From an uncultured Acetatifactor sp. (GTDB lineage: Bacteria > Bacillota > Clostridia > Lachnospirales > Lachnospiraceae), in assembly GCA_910577035.1 (NCBI GenBank), contig CAJTKW010000005.1:7277-71276 (forward strand): a stretch of DNA of 64,000 nucleotides, written 5' to 3'. The notes under the pieces were generated by a model. It did not search any database. It was not told where the DNA came from and saw only the letters and a list, made by a program, of their open reading frames with translations. Within the stretch, counting starts at the first letter, position 1, and every line of letters begins with the position of its first letter. A program made the translations under genes and the position numbers. This document shows, in pieces, positions 25,760 to 33,168 of this stretch.

Positions 25760-28700
25760 ATGAATACAAGTAGGATTCCGTTTTACAACAACTGGACTTT
25801 TCTGCGGACAGATCTGCATGTTACGATGGGGGAGATTGAGAATCAGAAGACAAGGTTTGTCCCTGTGGAGCTGCCCCATGACTGGCTGATTTATGACGCA
25901 AAGAATCTGTATCAGGACGGCTGCGGCTGGTATCGCAAGGAATTTGAGCTGGTGACCGGTGAGATAGAGGATCTGGGCGGGGAGCTGGGGCCGGATACTG
26001 CGGCCGGGACGGCGGCCGGCCCGGAATCGGAACGGATTTTCGCCCGGATACACAGGGAGGAAACGGTGATTCTGCGTTTTGACGGGGTATACATGGACTC
26101 CACGGTGTATGTCAACGGTACGAAGATAGGGGACTGGAAGTATGGTTATTCTGCCTTTGATATGGATATAACCTCTGCGCTGGTGCCCGGAAAGAATCTG
26201 CTGACGGTACAGGTGCGCTATCAGTCTCCCAACAGCAGGTGGTATTCGGGAGCCGGCATTTATCGGAAGGTGTGGCTGAAAGTCTGCCCTGCCGTTTATC
26301 TGCCGTTGGACGGAACTTATGTGACGACGAGGAAGGTTGACGGCGGTTTTGAGCTGGAGGCGGAGACGGAAGTGGCGGGGAAGCTGGATTTAAATGTGGC
26401 CTGCCGTTATCGTCTGTGGCAGGGGGAAGACCTGGTGCAGGAGCTTGGGCAGGTGCCGTGTGCCGCAAGCGCTGCTGAAACGGCGGGGAAGTCCACTCTG
26501 CGGGCGTTTGTCCGGGAGCCCGGGCTGTGGGATATAGACAATCCCCAATGCTACCGCCTGACGGTAGACCTCTGTCTGCAGGGCAGGGAGACCGTGATAG
26601 ACAGCCAGAACATAACGATAGGGTTCCGCACCTTGGAATTTACCACGGACAGGGGCCTGTTCTTAAACGGAAGGCATGTGAAAATACACGGGGTCTGTGA
26701 GCATCATGATCTGGGCTGCCTGGGGGCGGCGTTCCATGTGCCTGCCATGGAACGAAAAATCCGGATGCTGCAGAAGATGGGAGTCAATGCCATTCGTACC
26801 AGCCACAACATGCCTGCACCGGAGCTGATGGAGCTGGCCGACAGAATGGGCGTGCTCATTTTAAGCGAAGCCTTTGATATGTGGGAGCTGCCCAAGACAA
26901 AATATGATTATGGCAGGTTTTTTAAGGAATGGTGTGAGAAAGATGTGCGCAGCTGGGTGCGTCGTGACAGGAATCACCCCAGCCTTCTGCTCTGGTCCAT
27001 TGGAAATGAGATTTATGATACCCATGCGGACGAGCATGGGCAGGACATCACCCGGAGACTGATGCAGGCTGTGAGGGAGCATGATCCGAAGGAGAATGCC
27101 CTGATTACCATCGGATCCAATTACATGCCCTGGGAGAATGCCAGGAAGTGTGCGGATATTGTCAAGGTAGCCGGCTATAATTACGGGGAAAAATGTTATG
27201 CAGGCCATCATGCAGAGCATCCCGACTGGATCATGTATGGCAGTGAGACTGCCTCCGTAGTGCAGAGCCGGGGGATTTACCATTTCCCTCTGAAACAGGA
27301 CATATTGTCCGATGAAGACGAGCAGTGTTCCTCACTGGGGAATTCCAATACCAGCTGGGGAGCCAGAAGCTGGGAGAGCTGTATCACAGATGACCGGGAT
27401 CCGGAATATATCTGGGGACAGTTTATCTGGACAGGCTTTGACTATATCGGAGAACCGACCCCTTACCATACTAAGAATTCCTATTTCGGACAGATTGACA
27501 CGGCAGGCTTTCCCAAGGATTCTTACTATGTCTTCCAGGCGGAGTGGACGGACGGGGAAAAAGCTCCCATGGTGCATCTGTTCCCTTATTGGGACTTCAA
27601 CCCGGGACAGATGATTGACCTGCGGGCATGTACCAACGCACCGGAAGTGGAGCTGTTTGTAAACGGTGTATCTCAGGGGAGAAGAACCATTGACCATGTC
27701 CGCGGGCTTAAGCTGATTGCCGACTGGCAGGTACCCTATGAACCCGGCAACATCACGGCGGTGGCATATGATATAAACGGCAGGGAAGTGGCGAGGGACA
27801 GCCATGTTTCCTTTGGGGACAGTAAAAGAATCCTGCTGTCGGCAGACAGGCAGGAGCTGAAGGCGGACTGTGAGGATATGTGCTTTGTCACGGTATCGGT
27901 GGCGGATGAAAACGGCAATCCCGTGGAGAATGCGGCGGATTATGTGAAGGCCGAGCTTACCGGACCCGGCCGGATCCTGGGGCTGGACAACGGCGACAGC
28001 ACGGATTATGACGACTATAAATCCACGGTGAGAAAGCTGTTTTCCGGCAAGCTGCTGATCGTGGTGGGAAGCACGGCAGAGGCGGGGGAGCTTGTGCTGA
28101 CGGTCAGCGGAAGGGGCCTGGAGACAGGAACGCTTAACCTGACTGCGGTAAAGCCCGGGGGGAGTGCGGTACTTAAGCCCTTTCTGGAGGACTGCAGCCG
28201 GCGGGGCGGGGCCGAATTCCCGTCCAGAGTCCCCGCCAGAAAGCTGGAGCTTCGTTCCGAAGGCAGTCATGTGCTGTCTCCTGAGCGGCGGGAAATCACG
28301 GTGGAGGCTATGCTTTACCCGGCGGATACCACGGACAGGACATTGGTCTGGAAGGCAGTGAACCCGGGCGGCATAGAGCTTCACAGCGTGGAAATCCAGG
28401 AATATACCGATGCCCGGGGCAGAAACCTGGCCAGGGTAAGGGCACTGGGGGACGGAGTGTTTTATGTGCGCTGCATGGTGAAGCATGGGAACCGGGCGGC
28501 CCTTATATCCCAGCTGGAGTATCGGGCGGAAGGCCTGGGGCAGGCAAGCTTAAATCCCTATGAATTTGTGTCTGCGGGGTTGTACACGAAAGGAATCGGG
28601 GAGATAGGCAGCGGAAACGAGAAGGGGATTGCCACGGCCCGGGATGGGGCCAGCGGTGTGGTATTTTCCGGTGTGGATTTTGGAGAATATGGTTCCGATG

Positions 28701-29305
28701 AGATTACGCTGTCTGTATTCTCCCTCTCGGGAGATCCGGTGGCCATGGATATTTGGACAGGTGTTCCCTGCGAGGCGGGAAGCAGGCTGATTGATACGGT
28801 AGTTTATCAGAAGCCGTCCATATGGAATGTTTACCAGGAGGAGACCTACCGTCTGCCGGAGCGGATCCGGGGTGTGACGGATATTGGCTTTATGCTGCAT
28901 GAAAAGGTGCATGTTAAGGGGTTTGTCTTTAAAAAGAAGGAGAAGGCTTTCGGGAGGCTTTACGGCGGCGAGGCCAATGCCGTCTATGGCGACAGCTTCA
29001 CCCGTGACGGGAATATTGTGGGAGGTATTGGCAATAATGTGGTAATCGTGTATGAAAATATGGACTTTGGCCGGCCGGGCGCGGACAGGGTGATGATCTG
29101 CGGACGGACTCCCCTGCCTGCCAATACCATCCATATTCATTTTACGGAGGAATCGGGTGAAACGGTGAACCGTATTGTGGAATTCAGAGGTGACGGCGGT
29201 AAGGAACAGATCTTCCCCATTGAGCGGCTTCAGGGAAAAGGTAAGATCGAGCTGGTATTTCTGCCCGGAAGCAATTTTGATCTGGAGGCCATACAGTTTA
29301 TCTGA
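25760..29305 (+). CDS. Large multidomain glycoside hydrolase family 2 enzyme (beta-galactosidase type)
   Basis: 1181 residues, no signal peptide, so probably cytoplasmic. Order: GH2 sugar-binding jelly roll (HDWLIYDAKN, GWYRKEFEL, YVNGTKIGDWKYGYSAF), Ig-like domain, and a TIM barrel with acid/base Glu417 in LLWSIGNEIYD and nucleophile Glu496 in MYGSETAS. A DUF4982-type segment follows (APMVHLFPYWDFNPGQ, VELFVNGVSQGRRT), then an Ig-like segment with ENGNPVENAADYVKAELTG, a bacterial-Ig-like piece and two CBM6-like C-terminal domains. Related enzymes act on plant or host glycans as beta-galactosidases, glucuronidases or mannosidases; specificity is not readable. ATG 25760 follows GGAGGG. No transporter genes adjoin it. 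Confidence 0.9.
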   Translation: MNTSRIPFYNNWTFLRTDLHVTMGEIENQKTRFVPVELPHDWLIYDAKNLYQDGCGWYRKEFELVTGEIEDLGGELGPDTAAGTAAGPESERIFARIHREETVILRFDGVYMDSTVYVNGTKIGDWKYGYSAFDMDITSALVPGKNLLTVQVRYQSPNSRWYSGAGIYRKVWLKVCPAVYLPLDGTYVTTRKVDGGFELEAETEVAGKLDLNVACRYRLWQGEDLVQELGQVPCAASAAETAGKSTLRAFVREPGLWDIDNPQCYRLTVDLCLQGRETVIDSQNITIGFRTLEFTTDRGLFLNGRHVKIHGVCEHHDLGCLGAAFHVPAMERKIRMLQKMGVNAIRTSHNMPAPELMELADRMGVLILSEAFDMWELPKTKYDYGRFFKEWCEKDVRSWVRRDRNHPSLLLWSIGNEIYDTHADEHGQDITRRLMQAVREHDPKENALITIGSNYMPWENARKCADIVKVAGYNYGEKCYAGHHAEHPDWIMYGSETASVVQSRGIYHFPLKQDILSDEDEQCSSLGNSNTSWGARSWESCITDDRDPEYIWGQFIWTGFDYIGEPTPYHTKNSYFGQIDTAGFPKDSYYVFQAEWTDGEKAPMVHLFPYWDFNPGQMIDLRACTNAPEVELFVNGVSQGRRTIDHVRGLKLIADWQVPYEPGNITAVAYDINGREVARDSHVSFGDSKRILLSADRQELKADCEDMCFVTVSVADENGNPVENAADYVKAELTGPGRILGLDNGDSTDYDDYKSTVRKLFSGKLLIVVGSTAEAGELVLTVSGRGLETGTLNLTAVKPGGSAVLKPFLEDCSRRGGAEFPSRVPARKLELRSEGSHVLSPERREITVEAMLYPADTTDRTLVWKAVNPGGIELHSVEIQEYTDARGRNLARVRALGDGVFYVRCMVKHGNRAALISQLEYRAEGLGQASLNPYEFVSAGLYTKGIGEIGSGNEKGIATARDGASGVVFSGVDFGEYGSDEITLSVFSLSGDPVAMDIWTGVPCEAGSRLIDTVVYQKPSIWNVYQEETYRLPERIRGVTDIGFMLHEKVHVKGFVFKKKEKAFGRLYGGEANAVYGDSFTRDGNIVGGIGNNVVIVYENMDFGRPGADRVMICGRTPLPANTIHIHFTEESGETVNRIVEFRGDGGKEQIFPIERLQGKGKIELVFLPGSNFDLEAIQFI

Positions 29306-29334
29306 AGAATAATAAATATAACGGAGAAGAATAT

Positions 29335-30309
29335 ATGCTGCATTTCAGGATACCTGATACTTATGATTCGCTGTTGGCGCTGGTGGGCATTTTGTTTGCA
29401 TTCGGCATCACAGTGTTTATTACCAATAAACTGCAGGGAATTCTGCCTAAGGATGCGGGGCGGGAGTATGCCCATGACGGGAAGCTTTCTGCGGGAAAGC
29501 CCAGAGGCGCGGGGATTGTATTTGTGCTCTGCTTTGTGGCGGCGGCCCTGCTGTTTGCGCCCCTGAAGGCGGAAATCATCATTTATCTGATCTTGATGGC
29601 CGTCTGTATGATAACCGGCTTTCTGGACGATGCTTCCAAAATGCCCTGGGGAGAGTACAAAAAAGGCTTTCTGGATCTGTGTGTGGCGGCGCTGGTGGCC
29701 ATGACCTATTTGAAATATAATTCCAATACCATAGAGCTGGCGCTGTTTCATGTAGAGCTGACGATCCCGCCGGTACTGTTTGCTGTCTTGATTGTCATAC
29801 TGGTGTGGGTATCCGTGAATGTCACCAACTGTGCGGACGGCGTGGACGGACTTTCGGGGACCCTGACCATTATCTCCGTGATGACGTTGTATATGGTGGA
29901 CGGGATACTGGGAAGGGGAGGAGACTTTTCTTTTTTGATTTTGCTGTTTTCGGCGTGTATCCTGGGGTATCTCTGGTATAACGCCACTCCCAGCAGGCTG
30001 CTGATGGGGGATGCAGGCTCCCGTTCCATGGGGCTTTTTATCAGTATAGCGGCACTTAAGACCGGCTGTCCCGCACTGTACATTCCCATTGCACTGGTGC
30101 TGATTCTGGACGGAGGGCTGGGACTGGTGAAGGTGGCGCTGCTGCGTTTTATGAAAATACGGATTTTAAAAAATACCAGGACGCCTCTGCACGATCATGT
30201 CAGAAAGGCCTGGGGCTGGTCAAATACCCAGACAGTGTTTCGGTTTGCCATTATCCAGATCATTCTGTCGGCGGCAGTGATCTGTGGGTTACAGCAGGGA
30301 ATGCCTTGA
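29335..30309 (+). CDS. MraY/WecA-family phosphosugar-prenyl transferase
   Basis: 324 residues with about ten membrane segments. Family members transfer a sugar phosphate from a UDP-sugar to a polyprenyl phosphate. The motifs GFLDDASK, NCADGVDGLSG (NxxDGxDGL) and LLMGDAGSRSMG with catalytic or Mg-binding Asp residues are intact, and KPRGAGIVF matches the PTMGG-type segment. The loop that in MraY reads PLHHHFE is TPLHDHVRKAWGW here. The gene also sits outside any mur cluster, so it may be a paralogue used for another wall or surface glycan. GGAG precedes the ATG. Just downstream are greA and other genes on the same strand. Confidence 0.82.
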   Translation: MLHFRIPDTYDSLLALVGILFAFGITVFITNKLQGILPKDAGREYAHDGKLSAGKPRGAGIVFVLCFVAAALLFAPLKAEIIIYLILMAVCMITGFLDDASKMPWGEYKKGFLDLCVAALVAMTYLKYNSNTIELALFHVELTIPPVLFAVLIVILVWVSVNVTNCADGVDGLSGTLTIISVMTLYMVDGILGRGGDFSFLILLFSACILGYLWYNATPSRLLMGDAGSRSMGLFISIAALKTGCPALYIPIALVLILDGGLGLVKVALLRFMKIRILKNTRTPLHDHVRKAWGWSNTQTVFRFAIIQIILSAAVICGLQQGMP

Positions 30310-30348
30310 CGGGCCAAAAGAAAGGGAGCGGAAGGAGAGAGTTGGAGA

Positions 30349-30852
30349 ATGTACGATGAACTGACGGCCGGGGATATAAAGAAAATGGAAGAGGAGATTG
30401 AGTACCGCAGGCTGGTGGTGCGTCCCAAGGCATTGGAGGATGTAAAGGAAGCCAGGGCCCATGGGGATCTCAGTGAAAATTTTGAGTATCACGCGGCCAA
30501 AAAGGTGAAAAATCAGAATGAGAGCCGTATTCGTTATCTGGAGAGGATGATCAGGACGGCTAAAGTGATTTCCGAGGACTCGGCGGAGGACGAGGTGGGC
30601 ATGAATAACACGGTGACTGTGGAATTTACGGACGACGGGACGGTGGAGACCTACCGCATCGTTACTACCGTCCGGGGCAACTCACTGGAGAACCTAATCA
30701 GCAATAAGAGCCCTCTGGGGGAAGCGCTGCTGGGGAAGAAGGTGGGTGACCTTGCCCATGTAAAGGTGAACGATACGGTGAGCTATGACGTTAAAATTCT
30801 TAAAATAGAAAATACGGTTGACGACGGAAGCGATAAGCTTCGCAGTTATTAA
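30349..30852 (+). CDS. greA: GreA-family transcription elongation factor
   Basis: 167 residues. The N-terminal coiled coil is followed by the C-terminal FKBP-like domain that binds RNA polymerase. The coiled-coil tip region EARAHGDLSENFEYHAAK carries the acidic residues (Asp, Glu) that GreA inserts into the secondary channel to stimulate transcript cleavage. The C-terminal ISNKSPLGEALLGKKVGD matches the family's SPxGxALxGKxxGD block. It is slightly longer than the usual 158 residues. A second GreA elsewhere in the genome is possible. The next gene starts 11 bp downstream. Confidence 0.93.
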   Translation: MYDELTAGDIKKMEEEIEYRRLVVRPKALEDVKEARAHGDLSENFEYHAAKKVKNQNESRIRYLERMIRTAKVISEDSAEDEVGMNNTVTVEFTDDGTVETYRIVTTVRGNSLENLISNKSPLGEALLGKKVGDLAHVKVNDTVSYDVKILKIENTVDDGSDKLRSY

Positions 30853-30862
30853 GGAGGCTGGT

Positions 30863-32365
30863 GTGAAAAATTACTTACTGTTTGACCTGGACGGAACGTT
30901 GACGGATCCAAAGCTGGGAATCTGTACCTGTGTACAGTATGCGCTGGCTTCTTTCGGGATAGAGGAACCGGATATTGACAAATTGACACCCTTCATCGGC
31001 CCTCCCTTAAAGGATAGTTTCATGGAGTTCTATCATATGGAGGAGGAGCAGGCAGAGAAGGCCGTGGCGAAATACAGGGAGCGTTTTCAGGATCAGGGGC
31101 TGTTTGAAAACAAGCTGTATGAGGGAATCCCCGAGATGCTGGAAGCTTTAAATTCCAGGGGAATGTTTCTGGCAGTGGCGTCCAGTAAGCCCACGGTATT
31201 TGTGGAGCGGATACTGGAGCATTTTCATATAAGGAAATATTTTAAGGTCATTGTAGGAAGTGAGCTGGACGGTACCAGGGTAAGCAAGGACGAGGTGGTG
31301 AAGGAGGCCCTGGAGCAGCTTTTTGGTGAGAAGCCTGTGGATAAAGGGAAGGTCTATATGATCGGAGACCGCAGATTTGATGTGGAGGGAGCCAGGGCCA
31401 TGGGAGTGGAAAGCGTGGGCGTGACTTACGGCTACGGAGATATGGAAGAGCTGCGGGAGGCCAAAGCGGATTATATCGTTCGTTCCGTAGAGGAGCTGCG
31501 GGAATTCCTGCTGCGGGGGACGGAGGATGCAAAGAAGGGGCTGACCTTCCGGGTGGTCTGGCAGATGCTCTACTCCTTCCTGATGTTTGTCCTGGTCAGG
31601 ACGATTGCCATTTCGCTTACCATGAATGTATACCTCCTGATCTCCAAGCGTATGCCCGGTTTCCCGTTTGTTCTTCTGGATGCGGAAGGAAATGCGCAGG
31701 CAGTCACCGGAAACGGTTCTGCCGTAGCACAGATCATCGGCTGCATCGCAGGGGCGGCAATCATATGGAAGACGGCAAGGGTCATGGTCCAAAAGGCGGA
31801 GAAGGAATCCCGGCTGTTACATATGAAAAGAGAACCGTTGCAGAACTACCTGATTCTGGGAGGGATTACGCTGGGAGCCATGCTGGGGCTGAACATGCTG
31901 CTGGATCTGACGGGGGTAACGGACAATTCCGCCGCTTATCAGGCCATTGCAGAGCAGCAGTATTCCGCGGGCATCTGGCTGGCTATACCGCTCTATGCAC
32001 TGGCGGCGCCTCTTGCGGAGGAGCTGTTGTTTCGGGGTATCATATATAATACGCTGCGGGGGGCCGTGGGGCGCCCGGTGATTGCCATGTTGATGGCGGC
32101 GGTATTCTTTGGCGTTTATCATGGTAATTGGGTACAGGGAATTTACGGATTTCTCATGGCCTGCCTGCTTATATACGGTTATGAGTATTTCGGGGATTTC
32201 AAAGTGCCGGTGATTCTGCACGCATCGGTGAATCTGATTTCGTATCTTCTAAGCAGTACTTCCCTTGCGGTATCCGGCTTTGTCTGCTGGCCGGTCTGCG
32301 TGGTCTGCCTGTGCCTGGCGGCAGCCGGGCTGTATTTCCTGAGCCGGCAGAGGAGGATATTTTAG
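30863..32365 (+). CDS. Fusion of a HAD phosphatase (Gph/PGP-like) and a CPBP-family membrane protease
   Basis: 500 residues from GTG 30863, preceded by AAGGAGG at 30851. Residues 1 to about 220 are a complete HAD hydrolase: LLFDLDGTLTDPK, VASSKPTVFVERIL, KDEVVKEAL, MIGDRRFDVEGARAMG. After a short junction (LRGTEDAKKGL) there are six to eight membrane segments. These hold the CPBP (CaaX protease and bacteriocin-processing) motifs: APLAEELLFRGIIYN (Glu386, Glu387, Arg391), FFGVYHGN and ILHASVN. Both halves look catalytically intact and are in one uninterrupted frame. CPBP proteins often act in bacteriocin self-immunity or protein processing. The meaning of the HAD fusion is unknown. Confidence 0.88.
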   Translation: MKNYLLFDLDGTLTDPKLGICTCVQYALASFGIEEPDIDKLTPFIGPPLKDSFMEFYHMEEEQAEKAVAKYRERFQDQGLFENKLYEGIPEMLEALNSRGMFLAVASSKPTVFVERILEHFHIRKYFKVIVGSELDGTRVSKDEVVKEALEQLFGEKPVDKGKVYMIGDRRFDVEGARAMGVESVGVTYGYGDMEELREAKADYIVRSVEELREFLLRGTEDAKKGLTFRVVWQMLYSFLMFVLVRTIAISLTMNVYLLISKRMPGFPFVLLDAEGNAQAVTGNGSAVAQIIGCIAGAAIIWKTARVMVQKAEKESRLLHMKREPLQNYLILGGITLGAMLGLNMLLDLTGVTDNSAAYQAIAEQQYSAGIWLAIPLYALAAPLAEELLFRGIIYNTLRGAVGRPVIAMLMAAVFFGVYHGNWVQGIYGFLMACLLIYGYEYFGDFKVPVILHASVNLISYLLSSTSLAVSGFVCWPVCVVCLCLAAAGLYFLSRQRRIF

Positions 32366-32367
32366 GC

Positions 32368-33168
32368 ATGAGGTTTTCTATTGTTACGGTGGCCCTGAAT
32401 CCGGGGAATAAGCTTCAGAAGACGCTGGACAGTGTCTTTTGCCAGACCTGTACCGATTATGAGGTGGTACTTAAGGACGGGGGCAGCACCGACGGCTCCA
32501 TGGACAAATGGAGGGATGGGAAGCAGGTACGCTTTTTCGGCATGCCTGACAAGGGCATCTATGATGCCATGAACCAGGCGGTGCAGCAGGCGGAGGGCGA
32601 CTTTGTCCTGTTCTTAAACTGCGGCGATACGCTGGCAGACAGGAGGGTGCTGGAGCGGGTGGCAGAGCAGATCGACAGGGCGGGGGAGCATATGCCCCTG
32701 GTTCTTTACGGGGATACCGTCAGTGCCGGAACGGGAGCAACGATTGCCTCGCCGCCGAAGATAACGGGGTTTACCTGCTACCGCAACATTCCCTGCCACC
32801 AGTCCTGTTTCTACAGCAGGGATCTGTGCCGGGAGAAGCCGTATGACCTGCAGTACAGGATCAGGGCGGATTATGACCACTTTCTCTGGTGCCGTTACAA
32901 GGGGGGAGCAGATTTTCGGTATCTGAACTTTCCGGTATCCGCCTACGAGGGCGGGGGATATTCCGAGAGCAGGGAGAACGGGGAACGTGACAGGAGAGAG
33001 CATAGGCTGATTACCGGGGAATATATGTCCCCCTCGGAGTTGTTCTGTTATCGTGCGGCCATGGTGCTCACGCTTGCGCCTCTCCGGCGGAGAATAGCGG
33101 GGAGCAGACTGCTGGCTGGTGGTTATCAGCGGCTGAAAAGGGTTTTGTATGGGGGAAGAAGGAAATGA
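32368..33168 (+). CDS. Family 2 glycosyltransferase
   Basis: 266 residues, soluble GT-A fold. The N-terminus FSIVTVALNPGNKLQKTLDS, then VVLKDGGSTDGS, DKGIYDAMNQAV, FLNCGD (DxD-like position) and RADYDHFLWCRY are typical of WcaA-like transferases that work on capsule or surface polysaccharides. AGGAGG lies upstream. The previous gene ends two bases before the ATG, and the next one starts at an ATGA overlap, so all three are probably translated from one message. Donor and acceptor sugars are not predictable. Confidence 0.9.
   Translation: MRFSIVTVALNPGNKLQKTLDSVFCQTCTDYEVVLKDGGSTDGSMDKWRDGKQVRFFGMPDKGIYDAMNQAVQQAEGDFVLFLNCGDTLADRRVLERVAEQIDRAGEHMPLVLYGDTVSAGTGATIASPPKITGFTCYRNIPCHQSCFYSRDLCREKPYDLQYRIRADYDHFLWCRYKGGADFRYLNFPVSAYEGGGYSESRENGERDRREHRLITGEYMSPSELFCYRAAMVLTLAPLRRRIAGSRLLAGGYQRLKRVLYGGRRK

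Noticed and set aside
27332..28486. 384-codon minus-strand open frame inside the GH2 gene
   Set aside because: Shadow of the GH2 coding strand; no ribosome-binding site or domain.
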